Source of the DNA: Legionella sp.
GTDB lineage: Bacteria > Pseudomonadota > Gammaproteobacteria > Legionellales > Legionellaceae
Length of the DNA: 6,204 nucleotides
Assembly (NCBI GenBank): GCA_004297865.1
Contig: SCSO01000333.1
Span: 1 to 6,204 of the forward strand
Reading direction: 5' to 3'
Below, in pieces: positions 1 through 5,995 of this stretch (position 1 is its first letter; each line of letters opens with the position of its first letter). Both the position numbers and the translations under genes were made by a program. The notes below the pieces were generated by a model that saw only the letters and a list, made by a program, of their open reading frames with translations, was not told the origin of the DNA and ran no database searches.

Positions 1-66
1 CTTGAATAATGGAATTACCACTGCAAGTAGGATATCATCACTGCTTTTTTGAATTAAATTAACTCA

Positions 67-1227
67 ATGAATCAATTTTCTTGCGAAGTGCTTTATAAGC
101 ATGCAGCAACTCAAGCTCGAGTGACCCGAGTCACGACTCCGCATGGTGAATTTATAACACCTGTATTTATGCCGGTGGGTACACGTGCCGGTGTAAATAA
201 TATGACTCCACGTGAATTACAAGCGGCGGGTAGTCAGATTATTTTAGGAGGTAATACATACCATATGTTATGCGCGCCAGGCATGCAGGTTATCGAGCAA
301 GCCGGAGGTATGCATCCTTTTATGGGTTGGCATGGTCCTATGTTAACGGATAGTGGCGGATTCCAAGTATTTAGCTTATCCAAAAATAAAGAAATTTGTA
401 CCATTGATGAAGACGGTGCGCATTTTAGCTTAGAGGGCAGTAAAAATATCATTCATATGACGCCAGAAATGTCTTTAGAAACGCAAAAAATTATTGGCGC
501 CGATATCATCATGGCTTTCGATCAATGCACGCCTGATAGTTGTACACGTGAGGAAGTACAAAAGATCATGACCCGGACACACCGATGGTTAGGGCAATCC
601 ATTCGCTATCATCAAGAACATCCTAATTCCCGTTATGGCTACCAACAAGCTTTATTTGGCATTGTTCAGGGAGGGATTTTTGAAGATCTACGACGTGAAA
701 GTGCTGATTTTGTTGCTTCAATGAATACCGATGGCATTGCCATTGGCGGAGAAACTATAGGATTTGATATGGAAACCACGGTGGCCGTGATTTCTTGGGT
801 CCGAGATTTTTTACCGGAAAATAAACCGCGTTATACCATGGGTGTGGGTATGTCGCCGCAAGATTTATTAGATGTAGTGGCTCAAGGCATTGACATGTTT
901 GACTGCGTCGCGCCAACCCGCAACGCGCGCCATGGTGCTTTGTATTGTGGGGAACTAGTGCAGGAAGGGCAATGGTTGCGATTTGCTAGCGATTATGAAA
1001 ATGAACGTATTCAGATTAAGAAATCCTGTTTTGCTGCGGATTTTTCACCCATCATGCAAACTTGCTCTTGCTATACCTGCCAGCATTATTCGCGTGCTCA
1101 TTTACATCAGTTGTTTAAGAAAAAGGCTAATGTTTTTACTGCTCTCGCAAGCATTCACAACATCCATGTCATGCATGAAGTTTGTGATAAAATGCGACAA
1201 CTCATCATCAATAACTCAACCAATTAG
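67..1227 (+). CDS. tgt: tRNA-guanine(34) transglycosylase (queuine/preQ1 tRNA-ribosyltransferase), divergent form
   Basis: This enzyme exchanges guanine at wobble position 34 of GUN-anticodon tRNAs for a 7-deazaguanine, in the queuosine pathway, in the cytoplasm. The 386 residues are close to the family's usual 375 or so. TDSGGFQVFSL (94-104) holds the catalytic-site Asp95; FDQCTP (151-156) carries the base-binding Asp152 and Cys154; Gln201 is in FGIVQGG; the nucleophile is Asp279 in IDMFDCVAPTRNAR; the zinc site is Cys333, Cys335, Cys338 and His364. Two things are odd. The recognition loop reads GGETIGF (227-233) where preQ1-type enzymes have GGLAVGE, and there is an extra Gly in ILGGNTYH (60-66). 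The C-terminal part resembles chlamydial Tgt. The usual neighbours queA and yajC-secDF are absent here. The ATG at 67 fits the family N-terminus but has no clear Shine-Dalgarno. Family assignment is secure; the base preferred (preQ1 or queuine) is not. Confidence 0.95.
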   Translation: MNQFSCEVLYKHAATQARVTRVTTPHGEFITPVFMPVGTRAGVNNMTPRELQAAGSQIILGGNTYHMLCAPGMQVIEQAGGMHPFMGWHGPMLTDSGGFQVFSLSKNKEICTIDEDGAHFSLEGSKNIIHMTPEMSLETQKIIGADIIMAFDQCTPDSCTREEVQKIMTRTHRWLGQSIRYHQEHPNSRYGYQQALFGIVQGGIFEDLRRESADFVASMNTDGIAIGGETIGFDMETTVAVISWVRDFLPENKPRYTMGVGMSPQDLLDVVAQGIDMFDCVAPTRNARHGALYCGELVQEGQWLRFASDYENERIQIKKSCFAADFSPIMQTCSCYTCQHYSRAHLHQLFKKKANVFTALASIHNIHVMHEVCDKMRQLIINNSTN

Positions 1228-1247
1228 AAGGTTCAATAGGAGAAATA

Positions 1248-1739
1248 ATGGTCGTAATCAATACTTCTAAAGGGGATATTCATATCCAGTTGCATGAAGA
1301 TACTGCCCCAGCAACTGCGCAAAATTTTTTAGATTATGTGCGAAGCGGTTTTTATAATGACACCATTTTTCATCGGGTGATTGATGGATTTATGATCCAA
1401 GGAGGCGGATTAACTGCGGATATGCAACAAAAATCTGCGCAAGAGCCGATTAAAAATGAAGCTAAAACAGCCAAACCTAACAAACGTGGCACGATTGCTA
1501 TGGCAAGAACCATGGATCCACATTCAGCCACGACGCAATTTTTTATCAACGTGGCAGATAATGCTTTCCTTAATTACAGCGGTGATCATGCTCAGGGTTT
1601 TGGTTATTGTGTTTTTGGCGAAGTGGTAGAGGGGATGGATGTGGTAGATGTCATTGCCAAAGTAAAAACTGGGCAACGAAATGGTCATGGTGATGTGCCC
1701 TTAGAGGAAGTGACTATTCAAGAAATTAAAGAAGCTTAA
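1248..1739 (+). CDS. ppiB: Cytoplasmic peptidyl-prolyl cis-trans isomerase B (cyclophilin)
   Basis: A cyclophilin that catalyses cis-trans isomerisation of Xaa-Pro bonds during protein folding. The 163 residues match E. coli PpiB (164) almost end to end. The active-site segment IFHRVIDGFMIQGGG (40-54) contains the catalytic Arg43 and pocket residues Phe48, Met49 and Gln51. The second half of the pocket is MARTMDPHSATTQFFINV (85-102) with Gln97 and Phe99. There is no signal peptide, so it is the cytoplasmic PpiB type rather than periplasmic PpiA. A good Shine-Dalgarno AGGAG (1238-1242) lies 5 nt before the ATG. Only 20 bp separate it from the tgt stop, so the two are probably one transcript; no promoter is visible in the gap. 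Transcription likely ends at the hairpin at 1749-1778. Confidence 0.96.
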   Translation: MVVINTSKGDIHIQLHEDTAPATAQNFLDYVRSGFYNDTIFHRVIDGFMIQGGGLTADMQQKSAQEPIKNEAKTAKPNKRGTIAMARTMDPHSATTQFFINVADNAFLNYSGDHAQGFGYCVFGEVVEGMDVVDVIAKVKTGQRNGHGDVPLEEVTIQEIKEA

Positions 1740-1748
1740 TCTTAGGGT

Positions 1749-1778
1749 ATTAGCAATGTACTACGGTGCATTGCTAAT
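1749..1778. terminator. Hairpin between convergent genes, probable bidirectional terminator
   Basis: A 13-bp stem (1749-1761 with 1766-1778, one G-U pair) closes on the loop TACG with a C-G closing pair, which is the very stable UNCG tetraloop form on the plus strand. It starts 9 bases after the ppiB stop and overlaps the stop codon of the converging yicG-like gene (1774-1776). The plus-strand tail is pyrimidine-rich but not a clean T run, and the minus-strand side has none. It may therefore stop transcription weakly or mainly protect 3' ends. Confidence 0.6.
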
Positions 1779-2409
1779 GATTAATCTCTTCTTTGGTTAT
1801 CTTTTCTGAATAGTCAAAAATAGGTATTTCGATATGGAAGAAAATGGCTAAAAGACGGGTGGAAAACATGCTCAGCAACGTAACAATAATAGTAAACTCG
1901 CTGGGTAGTTGAAAATAATCCAAAGTAATAAAGAGCAAAGCCCCACCTAAAGCTATTACCGCATACAGTTCTTTACGTAAGACCAAGGGAATATCATTAC
2001 ATAGAATATCGCGTAACATCCCCCCGCAAATCCCAGTGAGCATGCCGCTAATAATGGCTACGCTAGGTGGCATTCCATGAGCAAGAACTTTTTGAGTACC
2101 AAGAATCACAAAAGCAGATAGTCCAAGAGCATCCAAAATCAAAAAGATTTTCATTATTCGTGCTAAATAATGCGCAACAAAAATAGTGGCGAAAGCGGAA
2201 AGTGAGGTGTACAAAAGAAACTCTGGATGCGCGACCCAGGTTAAAGGATAGGTATTAAATAAGACGTCACGGACGGTGCCCCCACCTAAAGCAGCAATAC
2301 AGGCAATCCATAATACCCCAAAGAAATCCATTTTTTTACGGCCGGCAGCAAGCGCGCCGGTGACGGCTTCCACACAAATACCAAGGATGAATAAATAATG
2401 TAATAACAT
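1774..2409 (-). CDS. YicG/YadS-type UPF0126 membrane protein (putative glycine transporter family, TRIC-like fold)
   Basis: An inner-membrane protein of the PF03458 family, which is built from two copies of a three-helix unit plus a final helix; some members have been linked to glycine transport. The two diagnostic repeats are visible: GGGTVRD (42-48 from the ATG) and GGMLRD (129-134), each followed by a short polar loop, with hydrophobic segments at about 2-22, 30-48, 64-82, 87-105, 113-132, 147-163 and 171-190. From the ATG at 2409 the length is 211 residues, close to E. coli YicG (205), and the first residues align with YicG residue 1. An in-frame TTG at 2463 would add 18 residues that the family does not usually have. 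Neither start has a convincing Shine-Dalgarno. It lies downstream of two regulators on the same strand and may be co-transcribed with them. Substrate is not deducible from the sequence. Confidence 0.85.
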   Translation of the reverse strand: MLLHYLFILGICVEAVTGALAAGRKKMDFFGVLWIACIAALGGGTVRDVLFNTYPLTWVAHPEFLLYTSLSAFATIFVAHYLARIMKIFLILDALGLSAFVILGTQKVLAHGMPPSVAIISGMLTGICGGMLRDILCNDIPLVLRKELYAVIALGGALLFITLDYFQLPSEFTIIVTLLSMFSTRLLAIFFHIEIPIFDYSEKITKEEINH

Positions 2410-2506
2410 GGGATGAGTGATCTTAAAAAGAGCAATTGTAGCATTATTGGACAATTGTTCCAAGTGGCATGATGAAAAGCCTGAAAATGGCGGATCATAA
2501 TGTCAA

Positions 2507-3046
2507 CTACGCACTCAAAGCATACTCATTTAATGCATCACACTCTGCAAAAATCGGGGTAAACTGGTTGGCACAATGCTGACCCATGCGAAAAATCTCA
2601 TCTTGCTCAGTCATAAAAAATTCTTGAGTTTTAGCGCAAGACTGCTGGCTTGCAATAGAATAAATTAAATGACTCTCGCCGAGCTTTTGTGCAAAAGACA
2701 TTCCTGTAGCATAACCATGTTTAATTTGTTTTAAATAATACAGTTCGTCATAACGTTGGGGGTGATAAAGTTGTTGCCACGATGCCTGCCCACCTTGTTT
2801 AAACCATTGCGGATCATAATTTCGATCATAGCGCCAAAGGCCTCTGTTAAATAAATTAAATTCCATAGCAGGCGTAGACGAAAGGGTGATGAGTTCATTA
2901 TTTTGATTAACTCGCGCTAAAGCGAAATGAGCGATGTCATGAACGCCTATGACCTCTTTAAACACTTGCGAAACAGAACCTTTAAAAGCAAAGAGTAAAT
3001 CCAAAAGTTGGGGGTGGGGTTTTAATGTTTTACAGCGATTTTCCAT
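2507..3046 (-). CDS. Protein resembling the sensor domain of LuxR-type regulators, without a DNA-binding domain
   Basis: A 179-residue soluble protein that I cannot name. Residues 37-92 loosely follow the N-terminal ligand-binding layout of LuxR-type regulators: FALARVNQNNELITLSSTP (41-59) resembles the first strands, followed by aromatic and acidic positions Trp71, Tyr73, Asp74, Asp78, Trp81 and Trp90. A helical C-terminus (about 143-175) ends the protein where a LuxR helix-turn-helix would begin, so no output domain is present. There is no signal peptide or membrane segment. The ATG at 3046 lies 7 bp after the stop of the upstream XRE gene, whose last codons contain AAGGAAA as a distant Shine-Dalgarno, so translation is probably coupled. 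I infer it acts with that repressor, perhaps as a ligand-sensing partner. The LuxR resemblance is by eye only; a PAS/GAF-like domain of another family is possible. Confidence 0.7.
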   Translation of the reverse strand: MENRCKTLKPHPQLLDLLFAFKGSVSQVFKEVIGVHDIAHFALARVNQNNELITLSSTPAMEFNLFNRGLWRYDRNYDPQWFKQGGQASWQQLYHPQRYDELYYLKQIKHGYATGMSFAQKLGESHLIYSIASQQSCAKTQEFFMTEQDEIFRMGQHCANQFTPIFAECDALNEYALSA

Positions 3047-3053
3047 AATATTG

Positions 3054-3542
3054 TTATTTTTTTCCTTGTGAGTGATTGAAATGCGCCACTGAAGTCAGGG
3101 CCAAATCGATAATTTTTATCGATTGCTCCTGGTTCGCGTTAATCTGACTGAGATCAATAATAAGATCCAGGAGAAAATCGGATACCTCTAAGGCATTTAA
3201 ATGAGAATTATATAAGGAGGCTGACTTTTTGAGAATATAGTGTAGCAATTCTTTGCTAATGTTGAGTCGAGCATTCTTGGAGTAGCTATCATCATGAGCA
3301 TCGCCGAACAGTAACCAACCAGGAGAGACTTGCAGCGCTGCGGCAATGTCTACTAATTTGGCCGGCTCTGGGATGGCCTCACCGCGCAAATATTTACGGC
3401 AAATTTGCACCGAATATCCGGTGATGTCAGCTAACTTATGAATGTTAATTCCCGAAGTTGAGCGAGGCGAATGAAAGCCGGCTGCCATCATCGCTTCATG
3501 TAATCGGTATGAAAACTGCTTGCTCAAGTCAACCTTTTCCAT
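3054..3542 (-). CDS. XRE/CI-type helix-turn-helix transcriptional regulator
   Basis: A 162-residue DNA-binding protein. The helix-turn-helix lies at about 34-75: IHKLADITGYSVQICRKYLRG (34-54) gives the two HTH helices, and the following IPEPAKLVDIAAALQVSPGWLLFG (57-80) is the closing part typical of phage-CI-like repressors, ending in the characteristic WLLFG. The remaining 80 residues are predicted helical and show no S24 peptidase, so RecA-type self-cleavage is not expected; they may mediate dimerisation or partner binding. The ATG at 3542 has GAGGT (3558-3554) 11 nt upstream. It heads a leftward unit with the LuxR-sensor-like gene 7 bp downstream. An imperfect inverted repeat between its probable promoter and start codon would suit autoregulation. 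No other phage genes are nearby, so this is not evidence for a prophage. Its targets are unknown. Confidence 0.85.
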   Translation of the reverse strand: MEKVDLSKQFSYRLHEAMMAAGFHSPRSTSGINIHKLADITGYSVQICRKYLRGEAIPEPAKLVDIAAALQVSPGWLLFGDAHDDSYSKNARLNISKELLHYILKKSASLYNSHLNALEVSDFLLDLIIDLSQINANQEQSIKIIDLALTSVAHFNHSQGKK

Positions 3543-3550
3543 AGAAATAC

Positions 3551-3573
3551 TCTACCTCGTGAAATGTAGGAGA
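3551..3573. promoter_or_regulatory. Imperfect inverted repeat, possible operator of the XRE gene
   Basis: The arms TCTACCT (3551-3557) and AGGAGA (3568-3573) are inverted with one extra base in the left arm. It lies between the candidate -10 and the start codon of the XRE gene, covering its Shine-Dalgarno. Position suits autorepression, but the arms are short and chance is not excluded. Confidence 0.2.
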
Positions 3574-3602
3574 AGTTTAACAAAGAGAAACAAAATATTC
3601 AA
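3574..3602 (-). promoter_or_regulatory. Candidate sigma70 promoter of the XRE gene
   Basis: Read on the minus strand, TTGAAT (3602-3597) is followed after 17 bp by TAAACT (3579-3574). Each box matches 4 of 6 consensus bases. It predicts a leader of about 25-30 nt. It is back-to-back with the small RNA promoter. Confidence 0.4.
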
Positions 3603-3637
3603 ATTGGAAATCAATGGTTTCTAAGCGAAATTAAAAG

Positions 3638-3665
3638 TTGACAATAAAGTAAAAATCCCTATAAT
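3638..3665 (+). promoter_or_regulatory. Near-perfect sigma70 promoter of the small RNA
   Basis: Both boxes are exact consensus: TTGACA (3638-3643) and TATAAT (3660-3665), 16 bp apart, predicting a start near 3672. The bases after the -10 (GCCCAGC) form a GC-rich discriminator, a feature of growth-rate-controlled stable RNA promoters. No open reading frame of credible length follows. Confidence 0.8.
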
Positions 3666-3671
3666 GCCCAG

Positions 3672-3832
3672 CAACAATAAGGATGACCTATTGTTAAAGT
3701 CCAACCATGGATTAGTGTTGAAGGATCTTCATTAATCCAAATCCAAAATCGGTAAACCGTGGGGTAACCATGGCGGTCCAACCTCGCATATCTGGCCCGA
3801 ATAGCATCCCTTCTATTCGGGCCTTGCTTTAT
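3672..3832 (+). ncRNA. Unassigned small RNA with exposed AGGA motif and terminator hairpin
   Basis: This is a stretch of about 160 nt bounded by an exact-consensus promoter and a terminator-like hairpin, with no credible reading frame. Visible structure: hairpin 1, a 7-bp stem (3673-3679 with 3689-3695) with loop AGGATGACC; hairpin 2, GGATTA with TAATCC (3709-3714, 3733-3738) topped by TGAAG-GAT-CTTCA (3719-3731); hairpin 3, CCGTGG with CCATGG (3757-3762, 3768-3773); then the terminator. ANGGA motifs occur at 3679-3683, 3707-3711 and 3721-3725. The first sits wholly in a loop and matches the CsrA core ARGGAUG. That suggests an RsmY/RsmZ/CsrB-like decoy, but this is inference. It does not look like 6S RNA, SRP RNA, tmRNA or RNase P RNA. 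The 5' end is predicted from the promoter only. Confidence 0.65.
3794..3832 (+). terminator. Rho-independent terminator of the small RNA
   Basis: A perfect 11-bp stem, GGCCCGAATAG (3794-3804) with CTATTCGGGCC (3813-3823), an 8-nt loop, then TTGCTTTAT. The stem is strong; the T tract is interrupted by a G and a C. The TTGCTT of the tail also serves as the probable -35 box of the tRNA promoter. Confidence 0.75.
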
Positions 3833-3852
3833 GGAATTGGCCTCTATATAAT
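3824..3852 (+). promoter_or_regulatory. Promoter of tRNA-Val
   Basis: TTGCTT (3824-3829) and an exact TATAAT (3847-3852) are 17 bp apart, with a CCCC discriminator (3853-3856) as in stringently controlled stable RNA promoters. Predicted start is near 3859, giving a 5' leader of about 23 nt for RNase P to remove. It may also feed thrS by read-through. Confidence 0.65.
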
Positions 3853-3881
3853 CCCCAGAAGTTAGATTAAGATCGAATAAT

Positions 3882-3956
3882 AGGCACGTAGCTCAGTGGT
3901 AGAGCACCACCTTGACATGGTGGTGGTCGGTGGTTCGATCCCACTCGTGCCTACCA
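3882..3956 (+). tRNA. tRNA-Val (anticodon GAC)
   Basis: A complete 75-nt cloverleaf with encoded CCA. The acceptor stem pairs AGGCACG (3882-3888) with CGTGCCT (3946-3952). The D arm is GCTC/GAGC. The anticodon stem is CCACC/GGTGG around loop TTGACAT, with anticodon GAC at 3914-3916, reading GUC and GUU valine codons. The T arm is GGTGG-TTCGATC-CCACT, with one G-U pair. A discriminator A73 is followed by CCA (3954-3956). Confidence 0.97.
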
Positions 3957-4003
3957 AGTCCTATAAATTTCAGGTAAACTCTTTTGCCATGAATTTAAGG
4001 TTT

Positions 4004-4031
4004 AAAACCCTGCCTTGCAGGGTTTTTTTTT
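4004..4031 (+). terminator. Rho-independent terminator between tRNA-Val and thrS
   Basis: The stem AAAACCCTGC (4004-4013) pairs with GCAGGGTTTT (4017-4026) around a 3-nt loop. A run of nine T starts at 4023 and partly overlaps the right arm. It ends only 29 bases before the thrS ATG, leaving no room for a separate thrS promoter after it, so it is a likely control point for thrS as well as the end of the tRNA transcript. Confidence 0.85.
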
Positions 4032-4060
4032 GAGATGAAGACGTATAGACGGATTGAACT

Positions 4061-5971
4061 ATGCCAAACATTAAATTACCAGACGGAAGTGTCAAACATT
4101 TTGAAGCCCCACTAACCGTTTATGAAGTCGCCCATCACATTAGCCCTGGATTAGCCAAGGCCGCTTTAGCTGGCCGTGTAGATGGTCGTTTGGTAGATAC
4201 CTCTTATAAGATCGAACAGGACAGTTCGCTAGTAATTATTACCGAAAAACAAGAGGATAGTTTAGAAGTTATTCGTCACTCTACCGCTCATTTATTGGCC
4301 CAAGCAGTAAAAACTCTATTTCCTAAAGCCCAGGTGACCATAGGCCCAGTCATCGAAGACGGCTTTTATTATGATTTTTCTTTTGAAAGACCATTTACTC
4401 CGGAAGATTTAGAAAATATAGAAGCTAAAATGTACGAGTTGGCAAAGGCTAATTTCCCGGTTACTCGTCGAGAATTGGGTCGTGATGAAGCAATCGCCTA
4501 CTTTAAAAGTATTGGTGAAGAGTATAAAGCAAAAATCATCGCTGATATTCCTGCAAACGAAGTCTTGTCACTTTATAAACAAGGCGATTTTGAGGATTTA
4601 TGTCGCGGGCCACATGTGCCTTCTACTGGCTTTTTGAAAGCCTTTAAATTGACTAAATTAGCCGGCGCTTATTGGCGTGGCGATGCTAATAACGAAATGT
4701 TACAACGTATTTATGGTACTGCCTGGATGGATAAAAAGTCTTTAGCGGATTATTTATTCCGTATAGAAGAAGCCGAAAAACGGGATCATCGTAAGTTAGG
4801 TAAAGCTTTGGATCTTTTCCATTTTCAAGACATAGCTCCGGGAATGGTATTCTGGCATCCCAATGGTTGGATTATTTATCAAGAGCTTGAGGGATATATA
4901 CGTTCCCAACTCGCTAATTTTGGTTATCAAGAAATTAAGACGCCTCAATTAGTGGATAAGTCGCTTTGGGAAAAATCAGGTCATTGGGAGAACTTCAGAG
5001 ATGACATGTTCGTCACTGAAACCGATAACCGCCATTATGCGGTAAAGCCAATGAGTTGCCCTTGCCATATACAAATTTTTAACCACGGTTTGAAAAGCTA
5101 TCGTGATTTACCTTTAAGATTTTCCGAGTTTGGTAATTGCCACCGTTGTGAATCTTCTGGGTCTTTACATGGACTCATGCGTGTACGCAATATGGTGCAA
5201 GACGATGGTCATATTTTCTGTACCGAAGGCCAAATTCAAGCTGAAGTTGCCATGATTTTAGAGTTAGTTCAGTCTGTGTATAAGGACTTTGGCTTTAACG
5301 AAATTAAATACCGTTTAGCCTTACGTCCCGAAAAACGAGTAGGCTCTGATGAAGTCTGGGATAAAGCAGAATCCGCGTTGAAACGTGCCATGGAAGATCA
5401 TAATATTGTTTGGGTGGATGCTCCTGGTGAAGGTGCTTTTTATGGTCCTAAAATTGAGTGTTCATTGTCCGACTGTTTAGGACGGATTTGGCAATGTGGT
5501 ACCATTCAAGTCGATTTTTCTATGCCAGAGCGTTTGGACGCCAGTTATATTGCAGAAGATGGCAGTAAGCAGATCCCGGTGATGATTCATCGTGCTATTT
5601 TAGGTACTTTTGAGCGTTTTATGGGAATTTTGATAGAACATTATGCTGGAAAGCTCCCACTATGGTTGTCGCCAGTTCAAGCAGCAGTCTTGACTATTAG
5701 TGAAAAACAGAACGAATATGCGGAAAAAGTCCATCAAAATTTGAAAAAAAGAGGCATTCGAACACATTTTGACTTGAGAAATGAAAAAATTGGCTTTAAA
5801 ATCCGCGAGCATACTATACAAAAAGTCCCTTATCTCTTAGTGATAGGCGACAAAGAAGTGGAAAATGGTCAAGTTTCGGTGCGTACCCGTGAAGGCGTGG
5901 ACCTCGGAGTGATGACAATAGATACAATTTGTGATACCTTGTCGCAGGAAATTTTCCGTAAGGGTCAATAA
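4061..5971 (+). CDS. thrS: Threonyl-tRNA synthetase
   Basis: A class II aminoacyl-tRNA synthetase that charges tRNA-Thr in the cytoplasm. The 636 residues are full length. Domains in order: TGS (about 1-61); editing domain with HSTAH (73-77) and CRGPH (181-185, Cys181 and His185), which clears Ser-tRNA-Thr; catalytic core from about 245; anticodon-binding domain from about 535. The zinc ligands are Cys333, His384 and His510. The motif 2 arginine is Arg362 in CHRCESSG, and motif 3 is HRAILGTFERF (510-520). PMSCPCH has Cys335 where E. coli has Gly. The ATG at 4061 matches the family start; the Shine-Dalgarno is weak (GGA at 4051-4053). I see no tRNA-Thr-like operator in the short leader. It is followed after 24 bp by infC, as in many gammaproteobacteria. 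Confidence 0.98.
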   Translation: MPNIKLPDGSVKHFEAPLTVYEVAHHISPGLAKAALAGRVDGRLVDTSYKIEQDSSLVIITEKQEDSLEVIRHSTAHLLAQAVKTLFPKAQVTIGPVIEDGFYYDFSFERPFTPEDLENIEAKMYELAKANFPVTRRELGRDEAIAYFKSIGEEYKAKIIADIPANEVLSLYKQGDFEDLCRGPHVPSTGFLKAFKLTKLAGAYWRGDANNEMLQRIYGTAWMDKKSLADYLFRIEEAEKRDHRKLGKALDLFHFQDIAPGMVFWHPNGWIIYQELEGYIRSQLANFGYQEIKTPQLVDKSLWEKSGHWENFRDDMFVTETDNRHYAVKPMSCPCHIQIFNHGLKSYRDLPLRFSEFGNCHRCESSGSLHGLMRVRNMVQDDGHIFCTEGQIQAEVAMILELVQSVYKDFGFNEIKYRLALRPEKRVGSDEVWDKAESALKRAMEDHNIVWVDAPGEGAFYGPKIECSLSDCLGRIWQCGTIQVDFSMPERLDASYIAEDGSKQIPVMIHRAILGTFERFMGILIEHYAGKLPLWLSPVQAAVLTISEKQNEYAEKVHQNLKKRGIRTHFDLRNEKIGFKIREHTIQKVPYLLVIGDKEVENGQVSVRTREGVDLGVMTIDTICDTLSQEIFRKGQ

Positions 5972-5995
5972 ATTAACAAGCTGGAGGATTAAACC

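Noticed and set aside
2..52. Possible 3' end of an upstream gene, an open frame ending in TGA at 50-52
   Set aside because: Sixteen codons are too few to support a call and nothing recognisable is encoded. The T run at 45-50 could be a terminator tail, but the preceding hairpin is weak.
2494..2506. TTGACA and TATGAT on the minus strand upstream of the membrane protein gene as its promoter
   Set aside because: The two boxes are almost adjacent, and neither has a partner at 16-18 bp, so they do not form a promoter together.
3672..3832. The small RNA as 6S RNA or SRP RNA
   Set aside because: The ends do not pair to form the long closing helix of 6S RNA, and the conserved SRP RNA apical motif (GGAAGCAGC type) is absent.
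3770..3865. A 31-codon reading frame starting MAVQPRISG
   Set aside because: It runs through the perfect terminator stem and the tRNA promoter, and it has no good ribosome binding site. The composition is explained by those elements.
3054..3956. Prophage or island integrated at tRNA-Val, suggested by the CI-like repressor
   Set aside because: No integrase, no direct repeat of the tRNA 3' end in the window and no other phage genes. The tRNA is intact and followed by the conserved thrS-infC block.
3989..4033. A 14-codon frame (MNLRFKTLPCRVFF) as a leader peptide for thrS attenuation
   Set aside because: It has only one threonine codon and no Shine-Dalgarno, and its end simply reads the terminator T tract.
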